64,000 nucleotides of DNA from Exiguobacterium sp. FSL W8-0210 (GCF_038006045.1 NZ_JBBOUK010000001.1:2397001-2461000), one strand, 5' to 3'. Shown: positions 27,051-36,686, counted from the stretch's first letter. The notes: a model not told the origin generated them from the sequence alone. A program made the numbers and translations.

Positions 27051-27968
27051 TTATTGTTTGATCAATTCGAGATCAACTGGGATGTTCTTCTCGACTGTTT
27101 CACCTTTTAAGTGCTTAATCGCTGTTTCGACACCCATCTTCCCGATCTCAGTCGGTTTTTGAGCGATTGTTCCTGCCATTTTTCCGTCTTTGACAGCTTT
27201 GACGGCATCATCCGTCGCATCGAAGCCGATGACTTTAACATCATTCAGACCCGCTGCTTTTAATGCTTCAACCGCACCAAGTGCCATCTCATCATTGTGT
27301 GCGAAGACTGCTTTGATGTCTTTGTTGTTCTGAAGGATGTTCTCCATGACCGACAACCCTTTTGCCCGATCGAAGTTGGCTGCTTGTTTTGCGACGACGT
27401 CAAGTTTACCGTCGACTGCTTCATGGAACCCTTTACCGCGATCGCGTGTTGCGGATGCTCCTGGAATCCCTTCGAGCTCAACGACTTTTGCTTTATCACC
27501 GACGAGTTCGATCATGTACTCACCTGCTTGTTTCCCACCAGCGACGTTATCCGACGCGATATGTGCAACGACGTCGCCTGCTTCTGCATTGCGGTCAACC
27601 GTGATGACGGGGATGTTCGCATCGTTCGCTGTTTGGACGGCTGCACCGACTGCTGCTGAATCCGTTGGGTTGATCAAAATGAGATCGACTTTCTTTTGAA
27701 CCATGTCTTCGATATCGCTTGCTTGTTTTGCTGCATCATCTTGTGCATCTGCGACTTGAAGTGTTGCGCCTTGTGCTTTTGCTTCTTGTTCTGCCCCTTC
27801 TTTTAACGAGACGAAGAATGGGTTATTGAGGGTTGAAATCGAAAGACCGATCTTGAAGTCCTTCGTCTTCTTCTTCGTATCACCGTTGCTGCTGCCTGGC
27901 TGTTCCGTCGAACAGGCGGCTGCGAAGACCATTAATGCCATCATGACGACTGCAAGTAGTTTTTTCAT
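27051..27968 (-). CDS. rbsB: ribose ABC transporter, substrate-binding lipoprotein
   Basis: Periplasmic-binding-fold protein of 305 residues, lipid-anchored outside the membrane: signal MKKLLAVVMMALMVF with lipobox AAAC (Cys19). Type I sugar-binding features are visible: IGLSISTLNNPFFVSLKEGAEQEAK, VDRNAEAGDVVAHIASDN and AVFAHNDEMALGAVEAL. A Ser/Gly/Lys-rich linker follows the Cys. It is the last gene of rbsRKDACB. AAGGAGG precedes the ATG. Confidence 0.94.
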   Translation of the reverse strand: MKKLLAVVMMALMVFAAACSTEQPGSSNGDTKKKTKDFKIGLSISTLNNPFFVSLKEGAEQEAKAQGATLQVADAQDDAAKQASDIEDMVQKKVDLILINPTDSAAVGAAVQTANDANIPVITVDRNAEAGDVVAHIASDNVAGGKQAGEYMIELVGDKAKVVELEGIPGASATRDRGKGFHEAVDGKLDVVAKQAANFDRAKGLSVMENILQNNKDIKAVFAHNDEMALGAVEALKAAGLNDVKVIGFDATDDAVKAVKDGKMAGTIAQKPTEIGKMGVETAIKHLKGETVEKNIPVDLELIKQ

Positions 27969-27995
27969 CTGTAGATCCTCCTTTTAGAGTGTGGG

Positions 27996-28964
27996 TTACG
28001 CTGCTTGTTTCCGGTCCGCGAGTACCGCGAACAAAATGACTAAACCTTTGACGACGAGTTGGAAGAACGAGGAGACACCAAGCAAGTTGAGACCGTTGTT
28101 CAGTGTTCCGATGATCAAGGCACCAATCAAGGTACCGACAATCCAGCCACGACCACCTGACAGGCTCGTCCCACCAAGGACGACCGCTGCGATGGCGTCG
28201 AGTTCGTATGATGTCCCCGCCGTCGGCTGCGCCGAGTTCAGACGGGACGTCAGGATGATGCCGGCAAGTGCTGCCATCAAGCCTGAGAGTGAGTAGATCA
28301 TGATTTTGACTTTATTGACTTGAATCCCCATCAACTTCGCTGCTTCTTCGTTCCCACCGATCGCATACGTATAACGACCGAACGTCGTCTTCTTCAAGAT
28401 GAAGTAGAGGACCGCGAAGGCGATCAACATCGTTAGAACCGGTACAGGGAAGATCCAGAAGTAACCGCGTCCGAACAATTCGAACCAGCCACCTTGGCTC
28501 AGACCAGTGATCGGCTTCCCATCCGTATAGACGAGCGTCAAGCCGCGGAAGATCGTCATCGTCGCAAGTGTCGCGATGAACGGTGCAACTTTCCCGAGTG
28601 AGATGACCATCCCGTTCAAGGCACCCATGACGGCTCCGACGATCAATCCAGCCAGAACGGCGATCAACGCTGACGTTCCGTCCGTCATCAGACCCGCGAC
28701 GAAGGCTGACGAGAGGGCGAGAATCGAGCCGACCGATAAATCAATCCCACCTGTCAGAATGACGAACGTCATTCCGAAGGCAATCAAGGCATTGATTGAG
28801 ACTTGTCGTAAGATGTTAAATAGATTGTTTAATGTTAAAAAGTCCGGTTCCATGACCGAGACGACGAGGACGATCGCGAACAACCCTGCGAGTGGTCCAA
28901 GCTTTTGTCCGATCCCAAGACGTCTCGGTTTTGCTTCTGTTACCTTGCCTTGCATCAATTCCAT
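27996..28964 (-). CDS. rbsC: ribose ABC transporter, permease
   Basis: Integral membrane protein of 322 residues with 8-10 hydrophobic segments. ILTGGIDLSVGSILALSSAFVAGL and GAVMGALNGMVIS are the BPD_transp_2 family core, and AAVVLGGTSLSGGRGWIVGTLIGA is its second signature. ATG 28964 is chosen because AGGAGG lies 8 bp upstream. It follows the rbsA stop by 1 bp. Confidence 0.94.
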   Translation of the reverse strand: MELMQGKVTEAKPRRLGIGQKLGPLAGLFAIVLVVSVMEPDFLTLNNLFNILRQVSINALIAFGMTFVILTGGIDLSVGSILALSSAFVAGLMTDGTSALIAVLAGLIVGAVMGALNGMVISLGKVAPFIATLATMTIFRGLTLVYTDGKPITGLSQGGWFELFGRGYFWIFPVPVLTMLIAFAVLYFILKKTTFGRYTYAIGGNEEAAKLMGIQVNKVKIMIYSLSGLMAALAGIILTSRLNSAQPTAGTSYELDAIAAVVLGGTSLSGGRGWIVGTLIGALIIGTLNNGLNLLGVSSFFQLVVKGLVILFAVLADRKQAA

Positions 28965-28965
28965 A

Positions 28966-30444
28966 TCATTGTCCTCCTGTCGCAAGTGTCATGATGCTTT
29001 CTTGCGTCGCTTCCTGTCGTGTCAACATGCCGCTCATCTTGCCTTCGCGCATGATGTAGACCCGGTCGCTCATTCCGAGAATCTCCGGGAGATCCGAGCT
29101 GACCATGATGATCGCGACACCCGCCGCAGCGAGTTCGTTCATGATGAGGTAAATCTCTTTCTTCGCCCCGACGTCGACACCACGTGTCGGTTCGTCGAGG
29201 ATCAAGACTTTCGGTTGTGTCCCGAGCCATTTCGCGAGGACGACCTTCTGTTGGTTCCCACCGGACAGTGACTTCGCCGGCTGGTCCATCGAGCTGTGGC
29301 GGACCGAGAGTGACTTCAAGTATCCTTCCGCGAAATCGCGTTCTGCCTGATCCTTGATGACACCGGATTTTGATAACGAACGAATCGTCGGCAGTGAGAT
29401 GTTCTCGCGCAGTGAAAAGTCGAGGAACAAGCCTTCGCCTTTGCGGTCCTCGGTCAAAAAGCCGATGCCCTGGCGAATTGCGTCGTAAGGTGTCTTAATC
29501 TTCAGCGACTGTCCGTTCAGTTCGATCGTCCCATCTTTCAGGCGATCGACACCGAACAATCCGCGCATGACTTCTGTCCGCCCGGCACCCATCAAACCAG
29601 AGAAGCCGATGATTTCGCCCGCCTTGACGGAGAACGAAACATCGTCGAACCGTTTCCCGCTCGCCTGTTTGACCTCAAGGACGGTCGCACCAATCGAAAC
29701 ATCACGATCCGGATACCGTTCACCCATCTCACGACCGACCATCTCCCGGACGATCTGTTCGAACGATGTCTCGGGAATCGCATGCGTCGAGACGGAGATC
29801 CCGTCCCGTAAGACCGTGATCCGGTCGCAGAGCTCAAAGATTTCCTCCATCCGGTGCGAGATATAGACAATCGAGACACCTTGGTTGCGCAGTGCCGTCG
29901 CGACGCTGAACAAGGCACGAATTTCCCGCTCCGTCAGTGCCGCTGTAGGTTCATCCATGATGATGACCTTCGCGTCCGTCATCAAAGCTTTTGCGATCTC
30001 AATCATCTGTTGCTGACCGACCGATAACGTCCGGGCAAGTTGATCAACGTCCATGAAGACGTTCAATTCGGCGAGTTCACGTTCTGCCTGCCGCTTCATC
30101 TCGCCTTGCTTGAGAATCCCGAAGCGTGACTTCAACTCCCGTCCGAGGAACAAGTTCTCCGTCACCGTCAAATCCGGGAGGATGTTCAGTTCCTGGTGGA
30201 TGAAGGCAATTCCCGCTTCCTCGGCAAGCTTCGGATTCTTATATTCGACGTCCTGTCCATCGACGCGGATCGTACCTGCGTCCGCTTTATGGACACCGGT
30301 CAAAATCTTCATCAGCGTCGATTTCCCGGCACCGTTCTCTCCCATCAAGGCGTGGATCTCACCCGCAGCGAGTTCGAAATCAACACCTTTCAGGACGGGA
30401 ACAGGACCGAATGCTTTTTTGATACCTGTCATCTCGATACGCAT
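28966..30444 (-). CDS. rbsA: ribose ABC transporter, ATPase
   Basis: Double ATPase of 492 residues. The first domain has [24 protein letters not shown] and [11 protein letters not shown]. The second has a degenerate Walker A ([10 protein letters not shown]) with [15 protein letters not shown] and [14 protein letters not shown], as is usual for RbsA/MglA proteins. It powers RbsC transport of ribose delivered by RbsB. AAGGGGG precedes the ATG. Confidence 0.95.
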   Translation of the reverse strand: MRIEMTGIKKAFGPVPVLKGVDFELAAGEIHALMGENGAGKSTLMKILTGVHKADAGTIRVDGQDVEYKNPKLAEEAGIAFIHQELNILPDLTVTENLFLGRELKSRFGILKQGEMKRQAERELAELNVFMDVDQLARTLSVGQQQMIEIAKALMTDAKVIIMDEPTAALTEREIRALFSVATALRNQGVSIVYISHRMEEIFELCDRITVLRDGISVSTHAIPETSFEQIVREMVGREMGERYPDRDVSIGATVLEVKQASGKRFDDVSFSVKAGEIIGFSGLMGAGRTEVMRGLFGVDRLKDGTIELNGQSLKIKTPYDAIRQGIGFLTEDRKGEGLFLDFSLRENISLPTIRSLSKSGVIKDQAERDFAEGYLKSLSVRHSSMDQPAKSLSGGNQQKVVLAKWLGTQPKVLILDEPTRGVDVGAKKEIYLIMNELAAAGVAIIMVSSDLPEILGMSDRVYIMREGKMSGMLTRQEATQESIMTLATGGQ

Positions 30445-30456
30445 CGCATGACCCCC

Positions 30457-30846
30457 TTAAAAGATTACGCCGGAATGGAAGATGACATTTGCGTACGGTG
30501 TCGCTTCTCCGGTCCGGATGATGACCTTCGCCTGCTGTGTCTGTTTCTTGAACTCTTCATGCGAGACGAACGTCGTTTCGATCTGCATGGCTTCTAGTTG
30601 CTCGAGGACGTCCGGATTCGCTTCCTTGATCTCTGTTGCCAGTGTCAGCTGTTCAATCGCCATGTCACTGGCGACGACACGGACGACGTCGAGAAATGAT
30701 GGTGTGCCGAGTTCCAGTGCTAAATCGATTCGTGCGACCCCGTCTGGAATCGGTAAGCCACAATCAGCGATGACGATCGTATCGGTATGACCAAGATCAG
30801 TCAGGACTTTGCTGATATGACTGTTTAAGATACCATGCTTCTTCAT
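30457..30846 (-). CDS. rbsD: D-ribose pyranase
   Basis: Mutarotase of 129 residues that converts ribopyranose to ribofuranose, the form used by Rbs[21 protein letters not shown] (catalytic His20) and [16 protein letters not shown] are family signatures. Overlaps rbsK by 4 bp. Confidence 0.95.
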   Translation of the reverse strand: MKKHGILNSHISKVLTDLGHTDTIVIADCGLPIPDGVARIDLALELGTPSFLDVVRVVASDMAIEQLTLATEIKEANPDVLEQLEAMQIETTFVSHEEFKKQTQQAKVIIRTGEATPYANVIFHSGVIF

Positions 30847-31721
30847 GCGTCTCCCTCCATCTGTTCCCGTGTCGGCATGCCGCCTTGTGCGCCAAGCGCA
30901 CGGATGGATAAGCCAGCTGCCCGGTTCGCGAAACGAATCGCTTCAACGAGCGGTTGTCCTTCCGTTAACGCAACGGCTAAGGCACCGTTGAACGTATCCC
31001 CTGCTCCTGTCGTATCAACGACCGTCGTCTCGATCGCTGGAATCGTCACGATCGACTCACCGTCGTAGAAGCGTGCCCCGCGACTACCTTCCGTCACGAT
31101 CAATTTATTCGGGTATTCCATGAGCCAATGTTCGATTGGTTGGTCTTGTCCGAAGATCAAGCCACATTCATGTTCGTTTGGCGTTAAGTATGTGACGTGT
31201 TCAATCAATTCCCGACTGAGTGACATCGCCGGTGCTGGATTCAAGACGACTGGAATGCCGGCTGCATATGCTTCGCGAGCAACGGTCTCGACCGTTTCGA
31301 TTGGAATCTCGAGCTGGAGTAAGATGATTTTACTCTCCGAGAGAATTGGTGTAAGTGCATCACTCGTAAATTGCACATGTTGATTAGCAGACTGAACGAC
31401 GACGATCGAGTTATCGCCTTCAGCGAGCGTGATATGTGCCGTTCCCGTCCGTTCACCTTCAATCGTTTGCAAATGTGTCGTCTGCACCCCTTGTGTTTTA
31501 AAGTTTTCGCGGATCGCGTCTCCGTTTGCATCACTGCCGACACAACCGATCATTTCGACGGTACTGCCGAGACGCGCGATTGCCACCGCTTGGTTCGCCC
31601 CTTTTCCGCCCGGTATGGTATGAAAGGCATCCCCGATGACCGTTTCGCCTGCGCCTGGACGGCGTTTGCTTTCGACGACGAGATCCATCGAGATACTGCC
31701 GATGACACTGATTTGTTTCAT
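30843..31721 (-). CDS. rbsK: ribokinase
   Basis: PfkB-family kinase of 292 residues that phosphorylates ribose. [21 protein letters not shown] and the substrate motif [11 protein letters not shown] are at the N-terminus. The catalytic-base signature [18 protein letters not shown] lies near residue 240. Overlaps rbsR and rbsD by 4 bp each. Confidence 0.95.
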   Translation of the reverse strand: MKQISVIGSISMDLVVESKRRPGAGETVIGDAFHTIPGGKGANQAVAIARLGSTVEMIGCVGSDANGDAIRENFKTQGVQTTHLQTIEGERTGTAHITLAEGDNSIVVVQSANQHVQFTSDALTPILSESKIILLQLEIPIETVETVAREAYAAGIPVVLNPAPAMSLSRELIEHVTYLTPNEHECGLIFGQDQPIEHWLMEYPNKLIVTEGSRGARFYDGESIVTIPAIETTVVDTTGAGDTFNGALAVALTEGQPLVEAIRFANRAAGLSIRALGAQGGMPTREQMEGDA

Positions 31722-32698
31722 GCTTCCTCATCCTTCCGTTTCGTCGTTTCCCGTTCGATGATCTCAACTGTCAACTCATGATGAACGGCGGCAATCGGTG
31801 TGCCTTCAATCCGCTGAATCAAAAGTTTCGCCGCCAGTTCTCCCATTTGATAGATCGGCTGCGCAATCGTCGTCAACGGTGGTGAAATCATTTGTCCGAG
31901 TTCGATGCCGTCATAGCCGATCACTTGTAGCTCGTCCGGAATCGTGATCCCGCGTTCCGCAGCGACTTGCACCGTTGCTGCGGCAATGACATCGCTCGCA
32001 GCAAAGATTCCGTTGCAGTGATAGTGATCAAAGAGATAGTTCGCGGCATCGAGCGCTCCTTGAAAGTGGAACGGTGACTCGATGCTTGCGACGAGATGGG
32101 TTCCGGTGACTTCCTCAAAGCCGTCCCGGCGTTTCTTGATCGTCGGGAGTTTCGAAGGACCGCTGATGACTGCGAGCTCCGTCGCACCAGAAGCAAGTAA
32201 GAACGAAGCTGCCTTTTTCCCACCTTCGTATCCGTTTGAGGTCACCGTCGGAATCGCTCCTTGTAACACGCGGTCTAACGCTACGACCGGCACTTCGAGT
32301 TCTTCATAGTTCGGATTGTTTGAGTAGTTCGTTGTGATGATCAATCCGTCGACATGCATCGCCTCGAGTGACTTGATATATTCGCGTTCTTTCTGAAACT
32401 GTTCGTCTGTGTTACACAAAATGACTTGAAAACCATGTTGATGTGCCATATCTTCCACAGCTCGTGCGAGTTGTGGGAAAAACGGGTTCGTGATGTCTGG
32501 AACGATCAATCCGATCAGTCCGGACCGTTTTTGGAACAACGATCGCGCGACCCGGTTCGGTCGATAATCCAATTGTTTGATTGCCTGAAGCACCGCCTTA
32601 CGCGATTTCTCACTGACATAACCCTTTTCGTTCATGACGCGTGAGACCGTCGCGACAGAGACATGGGCCGCTTTCGCTACTTCCCGGATGGTCGACAT
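31718..32698 (-). CDS. rbsR: LacI-family ribose operon repressor
   Basis: Repressor of 326 residues, first gene of the operon. The LacI helix-turn-helix with hinge (TIREVAKAAHVSVATVSRVM) is followed by a periplasmic-binding-like effector domain. ATG 32698 has GAGGTGG upstream; the longer frame before it crosses the promoter. It very likely binds the palindrome at 32746-32763. This is inferred from position. Confidence 0.92.
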   Translation of the reverse strand: MSTIREVAKAAHVSVATVSRVMNEKGYVSEKSRKAVLQAIKQLDYRPNRVARSLFQKRSGLIGLIVPDITNPFFPQLARAVEDMAHQHGFQVILCNTDEQFQKEREYIKSLEAMHVDGLIITTNYSNNPNYEELEVPVVALDRVLQGAIPTVTSNGYEGGKKAASFLLASGATELAVISGPSKLPTIKKRRDGFEEVTGTHLVASIESPFHFQGALDAANYLFDHYHCNGIFAASDVIAAATVQVAAERGITIPDELQVIGYDGIELGQMISPPLTTIAQPIYQMGELAAKLLIQRIEGTPIAAVHHELTVEIIERETTKRKDEEA

Positions 32699-32718
32699 GT
32701 TTCGCCACCTCTTTCTTT

Positions 32719-32732
32719 TGATAACGCTTACA
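32719..32732 (-). promoter_or_regulatory. catabolite-responsive element (cre)
   Basis: TGATAACGCTTACA matches the cre consensus TGWNANCGNTNWCA at every defined position. It lies at the expected transcription start, so CcpA would repress the ribose operon when glycolytic sugars are present. HprK, which makes the CcpA co-repressor HPr-Ser-P, is encoded at 56059-56994. Confidence 0.75.
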
Positions 32733-32738
32733 AGAATC

Positions 32739-32767
32739 ATCATATTGTGTAACCGGTTACACATCAA
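32739..32767 (-). promoter_or_regulatory. rbs promoter with an operator in its spacer
   Basis: TTGATG (32762-32767) and TATGAT (32739-32744) are 17 bp apart on the minus strand. The spacer holds almost all of the perfect 18-bp palindrome TGTGTAACCGGTTACACA (32746-32763), a LacI-type operator with the central CG. Repressor binding would exclude RNA polymerase directly. Confidence 0.8.
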
Positions 32768-32819
32768 TCTTTTTTATATAAAATATATTTTATTTTTTTT
32801 CGAGTTCTTGGATTGGACC

Positions 32820-32852
32820 ATAAAAAAGAAGCCTGACGCGGCGTCAGACTTA
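32820..32852 (-). terminator. terminator of the small membrane gene at 32898
   Basis: On the minus strand GTCTGACGC and GCGTCAGGC pair, followed by TTCTTTTTT. Confidence 0.75.
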
Positions 32853-32897
32853 CGATCACTCCATATGATCATGCACTTGAACACTCTGAATCATGTC

Positions 32898-33137
32898 TTA
32901 AATAAAAACAATCAGTGAAAGACCAATCAAAATATTAATGAATCCTAGCCCATCCGTCGCTTTCGTGTACAATGACGGTTTATCTTTTTTGACACTGTCA
33001 TTCAGAAACATTAATGTCAAGGCAATGACTGTCGTTACGCCGAGTGGCGCATTGAGAAAACTATCGGAGTACGTAAATAAGTTATTCATAATGTAGACAC
33101 TGTTCAAAATGGACAAACCAAACAACACTTTATGCAT
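32898..33137 (-). CDS. small membrane protein, unknown function
   Basis: Protein of 79 residues that I do not recognise. Two or three hydrophobic segments (about residues 4-18, 31-46 and 63-79) are separated by a charged loop NDSVKKDKPSLYTKATDG. ATG 33137 is preferred since AGGGGTG lies about 6 bp upstream; an 88-codon open extension upstream enters the IS element. The element's left end begins only 80 bp upstream of this start, so the native promoter may have been displaced. Confidence 0.55.
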   Translation of the reverse strand: MHKVLFGLSILNSVYIMNNLFTYSDSFLNAPLGVTTVIALTLMFLNDSVKKDKPSLYTKATDGLGFINILIGLSLIVFI

Positions 33138-33369
33138 GAAACTCACCCCTATAATCACCAGGATCTTACGAAACCGACTACTATCTAATTTAGCTTCTCC
33201 TTCATTATAGAATATTCTTGTGTAATGCAGAATAGGAGTGCAGACTTGTGCGACGGAAACGTACACAGTTCTGCACTCCTTTTGCGAAAAAAGAAAAGGA
33301 CTTGCCAGCACCCACAACTTCATCCTAACGTTTAAGTTGCGAAACAAGAACGTTAAGGAGATGAAAGGA

Positions 33370-34806
33370 ATGCTAACAATGTCCGAAATCAATTGTATCA
33401 AATTTTTAAGGAACCATAAATCCTATTCCATCAATAAAATCGCGAAAGATCTTAACCTGAACTGGCGAACTGCTAAAAAATATGCCGATGAGTCTTTTCT
33501 ACCAAAAGAAAGTTCTTCTTCCAAGCGAGGCATGATGTATGGCACCCGTTGGGGCGAGATGATTGAGGACTGGCTACAGGAAGATGCGATGATGAAAAAG
33601 AAACAACGGCGAACCAATAAAAAACTATATGAGACCTTATGTACATATGGATTTGAAGGGTCCTACCGGACCGTCTGTCAATTTATAAAAGAATGGCGAC
33701 TAGGTCGCGATGTAGAAAACGATAGTCGATTCGAACGATTGGCCCACCCTCCCGGAGAAGCACAAGTAGATTTTGGTGTCATGGAAGTCGTGAAGGATAG
33801 TCATGCGGTCGATGTGCATTGCTTGATCCTATCCATGCCATATAGCAATCGAACAGCTGCGGTTGCATTACCAGCAGAGAACCAGGAATGTTTCCTGACC
33901 GGATTGAAGAGACTGTTCGAAGAAATCGGAGGCGTGCCGCAACAATTACGAATCGACAATCTCCCGGCAGCTGTCGCTAAAGTACGGACAACAAAAGAAG
34001 AAGCCGTTTATACGGATGCCTTTCAGCAATTCGTGGCGCACTATGGTTTCCAGGTTCAAAGCTGTAATCCGTACAGTGGGAATGAGAAAGGAAGCGTCGA
34101 AAACAAGGTCGGCTATGTCCGTTACAACTTCCTAGTTCCTTCTCCTATCATGAATGACTTCGAGTCGTTGAATCGGCGCCTCGCATCATCCCTCAGGGAT
34201 GACATGGAACGTATCCATTACGAAAAGAAAGTACGGATCAAAGATCTCGTTGTGGAAGAGCAGAAGCACCTCCTTCGACTGCCGGAAGAAGATTTTCCAG
34301 TGTTTAGAGAGGAACTCTTGAAGGTGAACAAATATGGAGAAGTGACCATCGATCAAACAAAGATTCTCGTTCCATCGGGTTCCCGACATGGACAAGTGAG
34401 AGCAATCCTAAAATGGGACGATATGAAAATCATTTCTCGTCATGGAGAAATCCTGTACGAAGAAAAACGACCTTATATGATGACGAAACGGGCGTTACCT
34501 TGGGAAAGCATTCTCAACGAATGGTACAAAAAGCCACGTAGTTATGGTCATTCACGTCACGCGGAGTACCTCCCTGGACGAATTCGAGAGTATCTGAACA
34601 TCCAAAATCTGATGATACGTAGAGAAAGACTGGGATGGCTACGGTCTAGATTAGTCCTGCATTCAATCACTGAAATCGATGAACGATTGTATGAGCTACT
34701 GAGCCAAAGCGATGCCTATTCTGACATCGAAGAGCACCCCTACGATGTCGACTGGAGCAAGTATGACAGTTTGAATCGACCGTGGCAGAGTGAGGTGCAG
34801 TCGTGA
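33370..34806 (+). CDS. istA: IS21 transposase IstA
   Basis: DDE transposase of 478 residues. An N-terminal helix-turn-helix (INKIAKDLNLNWRTAKKYAD) precedes the rve integrase core: first Asp in PPGEAQVDFGVM, second in LRIDNLPAAV, and Glu in KGSVENKVGYVRYN. A beta-barrel C-terminal region follows. The start is taken at ATG 33370, with AAGGAG 9 bp upstream; ATG 33379 is possible. The stop overlaps the istB start by 4 bp. Confidence 0.9.
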   Translation: MLTMSEINCIKFLRNHKSYSINKIAKDLNLNWRTAKKYADESFLPKESSSSKRGMMYGTRWGEMIEDWLQEDAMMKKKQRRTNKKLYETLCTYGFEGSYRTVCQFIKEWRLGRDVENDSRFERLAHPPGEAQVDFGVMEVVKDSHAVDVHCLILSMPYSNRTAAVALPAENQECFLTGLKRLFEEIGGVPQQLRIDNLPAAVAKVRTTKEEAVYTDAFQQFVAHYGFQVQSCNPYSGNEKGSVENKVGYVRYNFLVPSPIMNDFESLNRRLASSLRDDMERIHYEKKVRIKDLVVEEQKHLLRLPEEDFPVFREELLKVNKYGEVTIDQTKILVPSGSRHGQVRAILKWDDMKIISRHGEILYEEKRPYMMTKRALPWESILNEWYKKPRSYGHSRHAEYLPGRIREYLNIQNLMIRRERLGWLRSRLVLHSITEIDERLYELLSQSDAYSDIEEHPYDVDWSKYDSLNRPWQSEVQS

Positions 34807-35519
34807 ATCTAAAAGAGATGTGCAAATCCCTTCGGCTCGCTTACGTCGCTGAAATTTACGAAACGATTCCGATGGAATCGTCCGAGACGTTTCTCCTGAC
34901 ACTTTTTGAAATGGAGATGAGGCTTCGTGAAGAAGCGAAGGCAGAGCGACTTATAAAAAAAGCAAAGTTCATCAATAACAAATCGCTCGAAGACTATCGT
35001 TGGCATGACAACATTTACTTTCCCCGTCATCTCAAGAAAGAAGAATTAATGTCGCTCTCTTTCATCGATCATCAACAAAACGTGGTGCTCACAGGTGCCC
35101 CTGGCACTGGGAAGACACATCTTGCGATTGGTTTAGGACGGGAAGCCTGTCGTAAAGGAAAGGAGGTGCGGTTTTTTCGTGTTTCGGAGCTCGTAGAGCA
35201 ACTCACCAAAGCATGGCGTGATGGAAAGCTGAGTAGCTTCCACGCACGTCTCGATTCTGCGGACCTGATCGTCTTAGATGAAATGGGCTATCTTCCATTA
35301 TCCAAAGAGTCAGCAGAGCTCCTTTTCCATCTCATAACAGACTGGTACGAAAAGAAAAGCATCATCATCACTTCAAATCTAGAATTCAGTCAATGGAATC
35401 GTGTTTTCGCAGATCCAAGATTGACGTCAGCACTCGTCGATCGCGTGATCCATCATGCGCACATTTTAACCTTCACGGGTGACAGTTATCGTGTCACTCA
35501 CGCATTATCAAGAAATTGA
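34803..35519 (+). CDS. istB: IS21 helper ATPase IstB
   Basis: AAA+ ATPase of 238 residues, DnaC-like, that assists IstA target selection. Walker A is VLTGAPGTGKTHLAIGLG and Walker B is LIVLDEMGYLPLSKES. The start is GTG 34803, preceded by GAGGTG and overlapping the istA stop. Confidence 0.92.
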   Translation: MNLKEMCKSLRLAYVAEIYETIPMESSETFLLTLFEMEMRLREEAKAERLIKKAKFINNKSLEDYRWHDNIYFPRHLKKEELMSLSFIDHQQNVVLTGAPGTGKTHLAIGLGREACRKGKEVRFFRVSELVEQLTKAWRDGKLSSFHARLDSADLIVLDEMGYLPLSKESAELLFHLITDWYEKKSIIITSNLEFSQWNRVFADPRLTSALVDRVIHHAHILTFTGDSYRVTHALSRN

Positions 35520-35563
35520 ATGCCTGGCAAAGTTCTGTACTTTTTTCTGCAATTCACTGCACA

Positions 35564-35748
35564 AACCTATTGCAAAATACAATTCTTCCAGTTACTCTTC
35601 CTTACACTATTGAAAGAAAGTAATTGGATGCATACGCAAATACACCGCAAGACAGCGTCACGCCATCTTACAGTGTATTGATTGTCAGATTAGATAGCAC
35701 TAGACGATTGATTTTCAGAAAAGACGGAGACTCCTGCGGGAAAGCTCT
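35564..35748. other. non-coding flank of the IS with a repeat fragment
   Basis: There is no gene. At 35726-35744 the sequence GGAGACTCCTGCGGGAAAGC resembles the 5' block of the structured repeat family (copies at 6483, 6732 and 57559), but the rest of the element is missing. This is probably a decayed copy next to the insertion. Confidence 0.5.
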
Positions 35749-36093
35749 TCATCTTTTCGCTTTCTCGCCTCTTTTTCGCTCCAAGAACAAACGTCGAATC
35801 AAAGCAACAACGAACGCAAAGATTGCCAGCGGCTCAAACAAATAAATCAATAGGAACGTGACATCGATGACGGCATCCTCCGGATTATAACGGATGATAT
35901 AGAGCGCACCAGGTAAGATGGCAATCAGTCCGCCAATTCCGAGTGCCGTTCCAAAAATCAGACTCTGACGTGAAAACCGGCTCGTGATTTGATACAAACC
36001 GATGAATAGTATGAGTTCCGTAAAATAGATGAGGCGCAACGGGATGTCACCAATCGACGTATCAAGCCCTAAAAACAAAAACCGAAATAGCAT
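35749..36093 (-). CDS. membrane protein, unknown function
   Basis: Protein of 114 residues with three hydrophobic helices (about 22-38, 46-68 and 78-101) and a strongly basic C-terminus (RRLFLERKRGEKAKR). I do not recognise a family. GGAAGGGGG precedes the ATG at good spacing, which supports it as a real gene. It reads toward the IS element, and no terminator is visible before the IS border. Confidence 0.6.
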   Translation of the reverse strand: MLFRFLFLGLDTSIGDIPLRLIYFTELILFIGLYQITSRFSRQSLIFGTALGIGGLIAILPGALYIIRYNPEDAVIDVTFLLIYLFEPLAIFAFVVALIRRLFLERKRGEKAKR

Positions 36094-36228
36094 GTCGATT
36101 CCCCCTTCCCTCTAGTTCTACCCCGAACAGCGTCCTCGTAATGCTTGATTTCCAGTTTCCCTGCATATCCTCGCTTCAATTAGGGAATAGCTAGAGAGTT
36201 ACAGTCACATACAGAGAGTTGGGATCGG

Positions 36229-36549
36229 ATGAAAGAAGAACACTCGATGAAGGTCGTCAGTTGTCTGAATGATTATTTCGAACGTCATCAGCAGCCCCTT
36301 CAGGTCGATCTCTTACGAGGTCTACCACCTATTGTGCTATTGTTGCGCGATGACGCGAAACGTGCCTTTCCGAAGGAAGCGAACTTGCACGATGAACTGT
36401 TACAAGACATCAAACGTTTGATTCAGGAATGTTTGGATCCGGATACACTGCGCGAATTGGGAATCGATGTCGATCTCCCGGACTTTTTCATGACCCATGC
36501 ACCGCTTCATTCTGCCCATCATTATCTCGTTACATTCATCGAAGACTGA
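36229..36549 (+). CDS. hypothetical protein
   Basis: Soluble protein of 106 residues, rich in Asp, Glu, Leu and His, with no signal or membrane segment and no family I recognise. The ribosome site is weak (GGGATCGG just before ATG 36229); an in-frame ATG at 36247 is an alternative. A terminator hairpin follows the stop at normal distance, which supports expression. Confidence 0.5.
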   Translation: MKEEHSMKVVSCLNDYFERHQQPLQVDLLRGLPPIVLLLRDDAKRAFPKEANLHDELLQDIKRLIQECLDPDTLRELGIDVDLPDFFMTHAPLHSAHHYLVTFIED

Positions 36550-36557
36550 CTTCATGT

Positions 36558-36617
36558 TAAAAGCAGCTATTTCTTCTTTCACAAAACATGTGAAGCAAGA
36601 GATAACTGCTTTTTTAG
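36558..36617 (+). terminator. terminator after the gene at 36229
   Basis: AAAGCAGCTATTTCTT pairs with AAGAGATAACTGCTTT (one bulge), followed by a T-run. Confidence 0.65.
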
Positions 36618-36625
36618 TGATAATA

Positions 36626-36662
36626 AAAAACCGATAGCGCCAAAGCACTACCGGTTTTACTT
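36626..36662 (-). terminator. terminator of the desaturase operon
   Basis: On the minus strand ACCGGTAGTGC and GC(G)CTATCGGT pair, followed by TTTTTTATT. Confidence 0.75.
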
Positions 36663-36686
36663 CCCTTCGCGTATGGTAAAGACGAC

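Larger units (their letters stand above)
33219..35563 (+). mobile_element. IS21-family insertion sequence
   Basis: About 2.35 kb holding istA and istB in the usual overlapping order. The ends are related: TGCAGAATAGGAGTGCAGA on the left resembles the inverse of the right end (TGCAGAAAAAAGTACAGA), and both lie a few bases inside TGTG...CACA termini. Such staggered terminal repeats are normal for IS21 relatives. Exact borders are uncertain by several bases, and I found no clear target duplication. Both genes are intact, so the element may still be mobile. Confidence 0.8.

Noticed and set aside
33211-35570. TATT as IS21 target duplication
   Set aside because: TATT occurs near both ends but not at matching distances from the termini. 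Four bases in AT-rich sequence is not enough evidence.
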